41,211 nt of DNA. It comes from Anaerolineae bacterium (GTDB lineage: Bacteria; Chloroflexota; Anaerolineae; Promineifilales; Promineifilaceae). The stretch spans positions 1-41,211 of the forward strand of contig JANTHP010000002.1 of the NCBI GenBank assembly GCA_024762395.1, read 5' to 3'. A program made the translations under genes and the position numbers. The notes below the pieces were generated by a model. That model searched no databases. It saw only the letters and a program-made list of their open reading frames with translations, and was not told the DNA's origin. How positions within the stretch are numbered: position 1 is the stretch's first letter; the number at the start of each line of letters is the position of its first letter. Shown here in pieces: positions 33,478-41,211 of the stretch.

Positions 33478-36400
33478 ATGTCTTGGCAATTCCCTCCTCC
33501 CATTGGCCTTTTAATCATCGGAACCACCTTAACGGCCGTTCTGGCCTATTTGGGTTGGCGGCGACGGCCGCTGCCCGCAGCGCTGCCATTCACCATTTTA
33601 ATGCTGGCCATCACAGAATGGTCGGCAGGGTACGCATTGCAGTTAGCCAGCGCCGATATGTCATCCATTCTTTTTTGGGCGCGCGTGCAATACTTGGGAA
33701 TTGTCATTGTGCCCGCAGCCTGGTTGGTCTTCGCTCTGCAATACAGCGGGCTGGACAGATGGCTTTCGCCCCGCAATCTACTTTTCCTGGCTATCCATCC
33801 CATAACCATCCTTCTGCTTATTTGGACTGATGATACCCATCACCTAGTCTGGTCTACACGCGGGTTGGTATATGTAAACGATTGGTTCCTGGTCACCAGC
33901 TTTGGCCCCTGGTTCTGGGTTAATATCGTCTACATATACGCGCTGATTTTTATGGGCACGGTTTTGATTGCCCAAACTGTTGTTCGTTCTACACGGCCGT
34001 ATCGCACACAAGGCATCATTTTACTGTTCGGCGCGCTCGCCCCCTTGTTTGCCAGTATCCTATTTGTGACCCATCTCAACCCATACCCCCATCTGGACAT
34101 TACCTCGTTCAGCTTCACTTTTACTGGCATAACATGGTTTTGGGGCCTATTTCGGTTACGCTTGTTAGAAATCATGCCAGTTGCACAAGCAACCATCGTT
34201 CAACATATGTCAGATGGGGCCATTGTGTTAGATGCGCATCGCCACATCCTTTACATCAACCCAATCGCTGAAAATATCTTTGCCGTTTCCGCATCTGAGG
34301 CAATTGGACAACCGATCGAATCGGTCTTTGCCGCCGGCGGTTCATTGATAGAGCATCTTAGCCAATCAAAAGCCCAAACCACTATCACCATTGGCAGCGG
34401 CCCAACAGTGCGCTACATTGATTGTCTCATCACTAAACTGTATGCTCAAAACGGCCGTATCACTGGCACCCTTCTCACTCTGCACGACATCACAAAAAAC
34501 AAACAAACTGAAGACAGTTTGCGCCAAAGCGAACGCTACTTCAAACTTCTAAACGACATCACGCAAACGGCCGTTAACACACTCGATCTACACACCATGC
34601 TGCAAACCCTTGCCGACAGATTAGGCGAACTGATAAACGCCGACGCCTGTCACATCACCTTGTGGGATGAAACAAACCGGCAAACAATCCCCGCTGCCGC
34701 ATCCGGCCCATTCCGCGACACCTATGCCTCCATTCAGACTGAACCGGATGAATTGACCATGACCATGACCGTCTTGGATATTGGTCATGCGTTAGCAATA
34801 GACAAAACCATGGATTCACCCTACGTCAGCAAACGCCTGTTGGCGCACTTTCCCGATACCAGCGCCGTTTTAGCGCTCCCCCTCATTGCCGCCGGGCAAA
34901 AATTAGGCGCGGCCCATCTCATCTTCAATGACATTCATATTTTCACAGATGAAGAAGTCACTCATGGTGAACAAGCGGCCCAACAAATCGCCCTGGCCAT
35001 CGCCAAAACAAAACTGAATGCCGCAACCAAACGACAATTAGAAGAATTAACTGTTCTCAATAAAATTGCCGTTATTGGAACCGAAGCCACCGACATTGAC
35101 GAGTTAATTGATCGAACAACACAAATCATCGGAGATACCTTTTACCCCGAAAATTTCGGCATGATGCTGTTAGATGAAGCGGCGGGCGTCTTACACACAC
35201 ACCACTCGTACCAACACCGTTCTGAAGATAAACCAGTTGCGACTCTACCTATCAGCCAGGGGATAACCGGAAAAGTAGCCCGAACCGGCCGCCCATGCCG
35301 CGTCGCAAATGTCCTAAACGACCCAAGTTACCACACGGCAATACTCAAAACGCGCTCCGAATTATGCGTCCCCCTCAAGGTAGATGATCGGATCATTGGC
35401 GTAATTAACACGGAAAGTTCCCAAATAAACGCCTTTTCGCCAGACGATGAACGGCTGCTCACCACGCTGGCCGGACAGTTAGCCACAGCCATCAAAAAGA
35501 TTCAGTTGTTGGAAGCCGAACAATTACGGCGACAAGAAGCAGAAACCTTGCGGGAAGCCACCGCGACGCTAACTTCAATGCTAGACCTGGGACAGCTACT
35601 GGATGTGATCCTAACTCAACTCGAAACAGTGGTCGCTTATGACAGCGCCACGATATTTCTCTTTGAAGGCGACTACGGCCGTATCGTTGCCGCACGGGGA
35701 TTGCCCGATAATGAAAGCGCGCTTGGGCAACTGCTGCGGATTAAAGATGACCAGTTAACCCATAATGTGCAACAAAACAAGCAGCCAATCTGCCTGCATG
35801 ACGCACAAGCACACCCATCATTTCAGGGATGGTTGAACACATCATACATCAGAGGTTGGATGGCAATTCCCTTAATCGTGCGCGGCGAGACCATTGGTCA
35901 AATGACACTGGATAGCCGGCAAGTTGGCAGCTATGAGCCAGCCGATGCCGAACTGGCGCTGGCTTTTGCTAATCAGGCAGCGGCGGCGCTTGAAAATGCG
36001 CGCCTTTACAGCACCGAACAACAAAGCCGTAAGACAGCCGAAATTCTACGAGCTGCCAACGAAACACTCACGAAAAACCTGGATCCGACTACTGTTTTGG
36101 ATACACTGCTTGATTTTCTGCGTCAACTCATCCCCTATGACAGCGCCAGTGTTATGCTGCTGCAGAAGAACAACCGGATTACGGTGGCCGCGGCGCACGG
36201 TTACGAGCGTTGGGCCGATATCGAAACGATTAAGCAGGTAACATTCGACCTGGAAACCAATTGGTCGTTTCGCACGCTTTTCCAGTCACAAAAAGGGATG
36301 TTATTAGCCAATACGTATGATTATCCTGAATGGGAACGACATCCTGACACAACGTATATTCAGAGTTGGTTGGGTGTGCCGTTGGTAATTGGGCAAGATG

Positions 36401-38283
36401 TGTTAGGTTTCTTTTCGGTTGATAAAGCGGAAGCGGATTTTTTTACTTCGGAACATCTCCATCTCGCAGAAACATTGGCCGGGCAAACGGCCGTTGCCAT
36501 CCGCAACGCCCAACTCTACCAGGAAGCGCAGCGTAATGCAGAAGACCAAAAAATTGTCAGCAAAATCCTCCGCACTCTCAATGCAACACCCGATGTTATT
36601 CACGCTTTCCCCTCCATCGCCATCATTCTTAAACGTATGACAGGCTGCGCTCGCTCCAGCTTGTTTTTACTGGATAAAAGCCAGAAATGGGGCATATTGG
36701 CAGCACTTGACCGCCCGCGCAGCACCCTGGGACAGGGAACCCGCGTTGATTTGGCGCACACCTCTGTCACTGAAGATGGTTTGGCGGGGCGTCTCCACCT
36801 TACACCCGATCTGGCCGCAGAAATTGATTTCCCAGCCGAAAAAATGCTTTACGATGCCGGCATTCGTTCACGCATGAATATCCCCTTGTTAGCCGGCGAC
36901 CAGGTCAAAGGCGCGCTCAATCTTACCTGGGCAACAACCAACGGCTATAACTTGGACCAACTACCCCTGCTCACCCAAATCGCGGAAGGGATTGCCCTGG
37001 CTGTTGAGCGCAGCCGTTTGTTTGATGAATCGAATCGTCGTGCGGCCGAGCTAGAAGCGCTGGTTCAAGTTTCCGCCGCATTGCGTATGGCCCAAACGGT
37101 TGATGAGATTCTCCCGGTAATCTTGGAAATTGCAATTGGCGTCGTGAATGGCGAGGAAGGAGATGTCTTTTTGGTGGATGCTGCCAGCGGCGATTTGGTA
37201 TCGCGCGGTTCTTATCCGCCGGATGAAAATTTAATTGGCCGCCGCCATTTGGTAGGGCAAGGCATTACCGGGCATGTGGCGGCAACTGGCGAGTTGTATG
37301 TTGCCGAAGATTTGAAAAATGATCCGTTGATTCATATTTTGGCGGAAGAATCTAACCGCATTCGTGATATTCACAGCAGTATCAGCTTGCCGCTGCACGC
37401 CCAGGAACGGGTGGTGGGGGTGATGAATATCGGGCTAAGGGAGAAACGGCCGTTTACACCCAACGAAATCCGTCTGTTAACCGCTATATCAGAAATTGCC
37501 GGCAGCGCCCTGGATCGCGCTATACTGCTGGAAACGCTGGAGCAGCGCGTCCAAGAGCGCACCCACGATCTAGCCAAAGCTAACGAGCGCCTTCAAGAAC
37601 TAGACCGGCTCAAAACAAAGTTTGTCTCCGATGTCTCACACGAACTGCGAACACCTATCACAAACTTAAATTTGTACCTTGACCTTCTTGAAAAAGGAGT
37701 CCCGGAAAAACGGGACCGGTATTTGTCCGTCTTGCGCAAACAGACGGCGCGGCTGAACGACCTCATCGAAGATACAATGAGCCTCTCTCGGCTTGATATG
37801 GGTAAGGAAAGGATAAAATTTGAACCGGTTAACCTGAACGCCATTGTGGAACAGGTAACAACAGCTCATCTGCCGCGCGTAGATATGGCCGGATTGACCC
37901 TGGTTACCGATTTACAAGCTGATTTACCCTCCCTGTCTGGGGAGCGAAACCAACTGGCACAGGTTGTGACCAATTTGTTGGCCAACGCAATCAATTACAC
38001 GCCGCAAGGTCAAATCACCATTCAAACCTATACGCTGCCGGATGGAAAACAGCTATGTCTGGAGGTGGCAGATACGGGATTGGGTATTGAACCGGAAGAC
38101 AAACTACACTTGTTCGACCGGTTTTATCGGGGACACAGCACTGGACAATCCAATATCCCCGGAACGGGGCTGGGGTTGGCGATTGTAAAGGAAATTGTGG
38201 ATTTGCACGAGGGAACAATTGACGTGCAAAATAATGAAGAGGGCGGGGCTACGTTTCAGATATTTTTACCAATCGTTCATTGA
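33478..38283 (+). CDS. Large 7TM / PAS / multi-GAF sensor histidine kinase
   Basis: 1601 residues. Residues 1-235 carry seven hydrophobic helices of the histidine-kinase N-terminal 7TM type (ending FSFTFTGITWFWGLFRLRLLEIMPVA). A PAS domain is at about 236-345 (MSDGAIVLDAHRHILYINPIAENIF). Six GAF domains follow, starting near 360, 525, 690, 855, 1020 and 1190 (e.g. YDSATIFLFEGDYGRIVAARGLP, GCARSSLFLLDKSQKWGILAALD, GQGITGHVAATGELYVAEDL). A coiled coil, HisKA with His1388 (FVSDVSHELRTPITN) and HATPase_c (NLLANAINYTPQG, DTGLGIEPEDK, GTGLGLAIVKEIV) complete it. It is a membrane sensor integrating several small-molecule or redox/light signals. No response regulator is adjacent, so the partner is unknown. 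The ATG at 33478 follows a TAG-containing AT-rich leader without a clear RBS. Confidence 0.93.
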   Translation: MSWQFPPPIGLLIIGTTLTAVLAYLGWRRRPLPAALPFTILMLAITEWSAGYALQLASADMSSILFWARVQYLGIVIVPAAWLVFALQYSGLDRWLSPRNLLFLAIHPITILLLIWTDDTHHLVWSTRGLVYVNDWFLVTSFGPWFWVNIVYIYALIFMGTVLIAQTVVRSTRPYRTQGIILLFGALAPLFASILFVTHLNPYPHLDITSFSFTFTGITWFWGLFRLRLLEIMPVAQATIVQHMSDGAIVLDAHRHILYINPIAENIFAVSASEAIGQPIESVFAAGGSLIEHLSQSKAQTTITIGSGPTVRYIDCLITKLYAQNGRITGTLLTLHDITKNKQTEDSLRQSERYFKLLNDITQTAVNTLDLHTMLQTLADRLGELINADACHITLWDETNRQTIPAAASGPFRDTYASIQTEPDELTMTMTVLDIGHALAIDKTMDSPYVSKRLLAHFPDTSAVLALPLIAAGQKLGAAHLIFNDIHIFTDEEVTHGEQAAQQIALAIAKTKLNAATKRQLEELTVLNKIAVIGTEATDIDELIDRTTQIIGDTFYPENFGMMLLDEAAGVLHTHHSYQHRSEDKPVATLPISQGITGKVARTGRPCRVANVLNDPSYHTAILKTRSELCVPLKVDDRIIGVINTESSQINAFSPDDERLLTTLAGQLATAIKKIQLLEAEQLRRQEAETLREATATLTSMLDLGQLLDVILTQLETVVAYDSATIFLFEGDYGRIVAARGLPDNESALGQLLRIKDDQLTHNVQQNKQPICLHDAQAHPSFQGWLNTSYIRGWMAIPLIVRGETIGQMTLDSRQVGSYEPADAELALAFANQAAAALENARLYSTEQQSRKTAEILRAANETLTKNLDPTTVLDTLLDFLRQLIPYDSASVMLLQKNNRITVAAAHGYERWADIETIKQVTFDLETNWSFRTLFQSQKGMLLANTYDYPEWERHPDTTYIQSWLGVPLVIGQDVLGFFSVDKAEADFFTSEHLHLAETLAGQTAVAIRNAQLYQEAQRNAEDQKIVSKILRTLNATPDVIHAFPSIAIILKRMTGCARSSLFLLDKSQKWGILAALDRPRSTLGQGTRVDLAHTSVTEDGLAGRLHLTPDLAAEIDFPAEKMLYDAGIRSRMNIPLLAGDQVKGALNLTWATTNGYNLDQLPLLTQIAEGIALAVERSRLFDESNRRAAELEALVQVSAALRMAQTVDEILPVILEIAIGVVNGEEGDVFLVDAASGDLVSRGSYPPDENLIGRRHLVGQGITGHVAATGELYVAEDLKNDPLIHILAEESNRIRDIHSSISLPLHAQERVVGVMNIGLREKRPFTPNEIRLLTAISEIAGSALDRAILLETLEQRVQERTHDLAKANERLQELDRLKTKFVSDVSHELRTPITNLNLYLDLLEKGVPEKRDRYLSVLRKQTARLNDLIEDTMSLSRLDMGKERIKFEPVNLNAIVEQVTTAHLPRVDMAGLTLVTDLQADLPSLSGERNQLAQVVTNLLANAINYTPQGQITIQTYTLPDGKQLCLEVADTGLGIEPEDKLHLFDRFYRGHSTGQSNIPGTGLGLAIVKEIVDLHEGTIDVQNNEEGGATFQIFLPIVH

Positions 38284-38373
38284 GCGAAACGGCCGTTTCC
38301 ACTACAATAGCGGCTGGTCAGCGCGCCGAAATGCCGACACGCTAAAATACTAACACGAAAAAAGGATACTCCC

Positions 38374-40179
38374 ATGAACCACAGACAACCCTGGCACGAA
38401 GTTACCAAAGAGTTAGTAGACGTAGCAATGGGCCGCAAACCGGCGACGATGGTCGTCAAAAACGGCCGTTGGGTCAACGTCCACAGCGGCGAAATCATCC
38501 CCAACACCGACATCGCCATTTATAAAAGCCGCATCGCCTACGTCGGCGAAAACGCCGATTATACAATTGGAGAAGAGACTGAAGTGGTGGAGGGGAACGG
38601 CCGTTACCTCATCCCCGGCCTGTGCGACGCCCACATGCACGTCGAAAGCGGCATGGTCACCGTCACCGAATTCGCCCGCGCCGTCATTCCACACGGCACC
38701 ACCAGCATGTTCATAGACCCCCACGAAATCGCCAACGTATTAGGCCTGCCCGGCGTGCGCCTCATGCACGACGAAGCCCAAACCCTGCCCATCAACATCT
38801 ACGTCCAAATGCCCTCCTGCGTCCCCAGCGCCCCCGGCCTGGAAACCCCCGGCGCATCCATCGGCCCGGAAGAAGTGGCCGAAGCCATGACCTGGCCCGG
38901 CATCATCGGTCTGGGCGAGATGATGAACTTCCCCGGCATCTTCAGCAGCGACGACAAAATGCACGCCGAAGTCGCCGAAACGATGAAAGCAGGCAAAACC
39001 GTCGGCGGCCATTACGCTTCGCCCGATTTAGGCCGCGCATTTCACGGTTACGTCGCCGGCGGCCCGGAAGACGACCATGAAGGCACCCGCATCGAAGACG
39101 CCGTCGCCCGCGTGCGCCAGGGGATGAAGGCCATGCTGCGCCTCGGTTCCGCCTGGTACGACGTGGCCACGCAGGTGAAAGCCATCACCGAACAGGGACT
39201 GGACAGCCGCAGCTTCATCCTCTGTACCGACGACAGCCACTCCGGCACGCTGGTGCATGACGGCCACATGAACCGCGTCGTCCGCCACGCCATCGCCCAG
39301 GGCCTGAAACCGATTACGGCGATTCAGATGGCAACTATCAATACAGCTGAACATTTCGGTGTGGAAAAAGATATTGGCTCAATCACTCCCGGCCGTTACG
39401 CCGACATCGTCATCAGCAGCGATTTGGTCGCGCTGCCCATCGAAACCGTCATCGCCGGCGGAGAAATTATCGCCCAAAACGGGAAGATTGCAGTGGATAT
39501 TCCGCCCTATAACTACCCCGATTTTGCCAAAAACACGGTCAAACTGGGCAAAACCCTCGCCGCCGCCGACTTTGACATTCCCGCCCAGCAGCCAGCCACT
39601 AACAACCGGCAGCCAGTAACCGCCCGTGTCATCGGCGTCATCGAAAACCAGGCCCCCACACGCGCGTTGGCGCGGGAACTGCCGGTAAAAGACGGCGTGG
39701 TGCAGATGGACCTGGCTAACGACGTTTGCCAAATCGCCCTGGTGGAACGGCACAAAGCCACCGGCGGCGTTACCAATGGCTTTGTCAGCGGATTTGGCTT
39801 CAACGTCCCCTGCGCTGTCGCCACCTCAGTCGCCCATGACAGCCACCACATGATTGTGGTGGGCACGGACAAGGCGGACATGGCCCGCGCCGCCAACCGG
39901 CTGGGCGAGGTCGGCGGCGGGGTGGTTGTCTTTAAGGAGGGTGAGGAAATTGCGCTGGTGGAGCTACCCATCGCCGGACTCATGTCTAATGAACGCGCTG
40001 AGATTGTGGCTGACAAAGCGGCCCGCATGGTAGAGGCGATGGCTGAATGCGGCTGCACGCTGAATAATGCTTACATGCAGCTTAGTTTGCTGGCGCTGGT
40101 GGTCATCCCGGAGCTGCGTATTTCTGATTTGGGGATCGTGGATGTGACGCAGTTTGAGGTGGTATCACTTTTTGAATGA
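38374..40179 (+). CDS. ade: Adenine deaminase
   Basis: 601 residues, normal for the AdeC/Ade family of amidohydrolases that convert adenine to hypoxanthine and ammonia. Metal-binding motif GLCDAHMHVESGMVTVTEFARAVIPHGTTSMFIDPHEIANVLG; further motifs IGLGEMMNFPGI, GHYASPDLGRAFHGYVAGGPEDDHEGT and CTDDSHSGTLVHDGHMNRVVRHAI; C-terminal GFVSGFGFNVPCAVATSVAHDSHHMIVVG and ECGCTLNNAYMQLSLLALVVIPELRISD. Between the halves is a linker AQQPATNNRQPVTAR encoded by heptamer-like AGCCAGC/CACTAAC units (about 39588-39622), probably a repeat-derived insertion. It releases ammonia, which may tie in with the glnN locus only in a general metabolic sense. Confidence 0.95.
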   Translation: MNHRQPWHEVTKELVDVAMGRKPATMVVKNGRWVNVHSGEIIPNTDIAIYKSRIAYVGENADYTIGEETEVVEGNGRYLIPGLCDAHMHVESGMVTVTEFARAVIPHGTTSMFIDPHEIANVLGLPGVRLMHDEAQTLPINIYVQMPSCVPSAPGLETPGASIGPEEVAEAMTWPGIIGLGEMMNFPGIFSSDDKMHAEVAETMKAGKTVGGHYASPDLGRAFHGYVAGGPEDDHEGTRIEDAVARVRQGMKAMLRLGSAWYDVATQVKAITEQGLDSRSFILCTDDSHSGTLVHDGHMNRVVRHAIAQGLKPITAIQMATINTAEHFGVEKDIGSITPGRYADIVISSDLVALPIETVIAGGEIIAQNGKIAVDIPPYNYPDFAKNTVKLGKTLAAADFDIPAQQPATNNRQPVTARVIGVIENQAPTRALARELPVKDGVVQMDLANDVCQIALVERHKATGGVTNGFVSGFGFNVPCAVATSVAHDSHHMIVVGTDKADMARAANRLGEVGGGVVVFKEGEEIALVELPIAGLMSNERAEIVADKAARMVEAMAECGCTLNNAYMQLSLLALVVIPELRISDLGIVDVTQFEVVSLFE

Positions 40180-40199
40180 TGGGCTTGATACCCATGTGA

Positions 40200-41211
40200 C
40201 TACTTCAAATTTTCCTTTGCCGGCGCTAAACTAATCAATGTTTGGCCCGGCTGCGGAACCAACTGCTGATTGGTTGTAAAAATCAAAAGCTGCTTACGCT
40301 CGGTAACCAGGAAGAGGGGAACGGCCGTTTGCCTATAATAATCCTGAAAATCGCGGTACGTAAACGTTTCCGTGATGGACGTTGTTTTAACCACATAGCC
40401 ATCTTCAAATAACTGATTAAGCTGCGTGTATGTCATTTGCGCATCAAACAAGCAGCGGCCACAGTAATGCAGCGGCGTCGTGTGACGCGATTCGGCCCGC
40501 TTTTCAGCATTCTTAAGCGAAAGTTGGTAAACCTCTTTACGGCCAAAATGTTCCAAAAAGTGGGTGGCAGCCAGCGAATTCACTTCATTATTCGACGTCA
40601 TGGCCACTAACCGTCCAATCCCGATTAATTCGATATTGTGCGACAATTCGTCAGATAGCGCATTGCCGTAATAAGTCGTCAATCCTTCCATTTGGCCGTT
40701 AAAAACGTTCTTTTCATTGGTATCCACTAGCGCAACGCGGAACCCCAGATTCTGTAACGCCACAGCCAAAGCGCGGGCCAAGGGCTGCGCGCCCACAAAC
40801 AAAACCCCTTGCGGATTTTGTTCTGATAAACCCAAACGCTGTGCGGCAATGCCCGCCGTCAGACCATAGAAGGAGACGGTTCCGATAATAACCAGAAAAG
40901 TGATGGAGATGAGCTTTTCCGCGCCAGCATGACCAGCCGCCAGCAGTTCAAAAGCAAAAATGGAGGCAACGGAAGCAGCAACAATACCGCGCGGCGCTAA
41001 CCAGGTGAGGAAAAGGCGTTCATTCCAGGTTAAATCTGAGCGCCAGGTAGAGATGAGGACGGCTAACGGCCGTACCACGACAATCAACGCTCCCACAAAA
41101 ACCACCCCCTGCCAACCAGCCGCCGTCAAATCAGAAAGCGGAACCCGCGCCGCCAGCAGAATAAACAGGCTGCCTATCAACAATACCCGCAGATTTTCCT
41201 TAAACTCCACA
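40200..41211 (-). CDS. CPA-type Na+(K+)/H+ antiporter with TrkA-N (RCK) domain, 5' end outside window
   Basis: 336 residues visible; the gene runs off the right edge, and the first visible codon is a GTG that need not be the start. The N-terminal part has membrane helices of the antiporter core (LRVLLIGSLFILLAARVPLSDL, VVFVGALIVVVRPLAVLI, RLFLTWLAPRGIVAASVASIFAFELL, ISITFLVIIGTVSFYGLTAG), with the TWLAPRGIVAASVASIFA signature of CPA1/NhaP-like exchangers. From about 130 a cytoplasmic TrkA-N-like Rossmann domain follows (GVLFVGAQPLARALAVALQNLGFRVALVDTNEKNV), then a C-terminal regulatory part. Nucleotide gating of ion exchange is likely. It converges on ade with 20 bp between stops. Confidence 0.88.
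   Translation of the reverse strand, partial: VEFKENLRVLLIGSLFILLAARVPLSDLTAAGWQGVVFVGALIVVVRPLAVLISTWRSDLTWNERLFLTWLAPRGIVAASVASIFAFELLAAGHAGAEKLISITFLVIIGTVSFYGLTAGIAAQRLGLSEQNPQGVLFVGAQPLARALAVALQNLGFRVALVDTNEKNVFNGQMEGLTTYYGNALSDELSHNIELIGIGRLVAMTSNNEVNSLAATHFLEHFGRKEVYQLSLKNAEKRAESRHTTPLHYCGRCLFDAQMTYTQLNQLFEDGYVVKTTSITETFTYRDFQDYYRQTAVPLFLVTERKQLLIFTTNQQLVPQPGQTLISLAPAKENLK

Larger units (their letters stand above)
626..41070. repeat. Dispersed palindromic octamer ACGGCCGT, about 70 copies
   Basis: By eye I count about 70-75 copies across the window (for example near 626, 913, 2540, 3527, 5525, 8252, 9610, 10794, 14553, 19665, 24563 and 24573, 29721, 33531, 36486, 38461, 40320). About one is expected by chance at this base composition. 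Most lie in coding regions with AA before and TT after. The count is manual and approximate. Confidence 0.93.

Overview
The window looks like chromosomal DNA of a filamentous or sludge-type Chloroflexota (Anaerolineae-like) bacterium. This placement is inferred from gene families and style, not from a marker-gene search. Supporting signs are very large GAF-rich sensor kinases, Pro/Thr-rich surface proteins anchored by a C-terminal membrane helix (no LPXTG, no outer-membrane genes), PTPS-related and GT39-type membrane glycosyltransferases, a CSLREA/Calx-beta exoprotein ending in a YLPVIIR-like tail, type III glutamine synthetase, and dense families of short repeats. No rRNA, tRNA, CRISPR array, prophage or complete IS was seen.

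Layout. 1-3.7 kb (minus): an apparent three-gene operon of GT4 glycosyltransferase, membrane-anchored TPR-like protein and a LuxR-HTH/transmembrane/Kelch protein. 3.85-11.2 kb (plus, divergent): a cell-surface block of GT39-like membrane glycosyltransferase, LysM protein, carbohydrate-binding-like protein and a 1035-residue PTPS-related membrane protein. This whole segment plus a Bcp peroxiredoxin lies between inverted copies of a 92-bp repeat (1-92 and 11768-11859). 12-16 kb: GPH sugar transporter, small membrane protein, Uma2 nuclease-like protein, TPR protein, double-XRE regulator. 16.1-25 kb: glutamine synthetase III with a clear promoter and a terminator in its leader, a GAF/HisKA_2 histidine kinase, a minus-strand 1321-residue Calx-beta exoprotein, and an ANTAR response regulator. 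The kinase and ANTAR protein could form an antitermination system acting on the glnN leader. 25-31.3 kb (minus): housekeeping genes clpC, PPOX-family protein, murI, a glutamine amidotransferase-like hydrolase, rplS, a cold-shock protein and a 65-residue conserved protein, several closed by good intrinsic terminators. 31.5-41.2 kb: proS with a near-consensus promoter, a 1601-residue 7TM/PAS/GAF histidine kinase, adenine deaminase, and the 3' part of a CPA-type antiporter with a TrkA-N domain, cut by the window edge.

The most unusual property is repeat biology. (i) The palindromic octamer ACGGCCGT occurs about 70 times by eye in 41 kb, where about one is expected, mostly inside genes; it writes recurrent TAV or NGR peptides and resembles in behaviour the HIP1 palindrome of cyanobacteria. 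(ii) Degenerate heptanucleotide tandem repeats, often as two inverted arms, fill nearly every intergenic gap and also run in frame through genes, supplying signal-peptide N-regions, membrane-protein loops and C-termini. (iii) Several small inverted-repeat elements sit exactly at stop codons. The ORF track overextends several genes through these repeats; I trimmed those starts and explain each choice.
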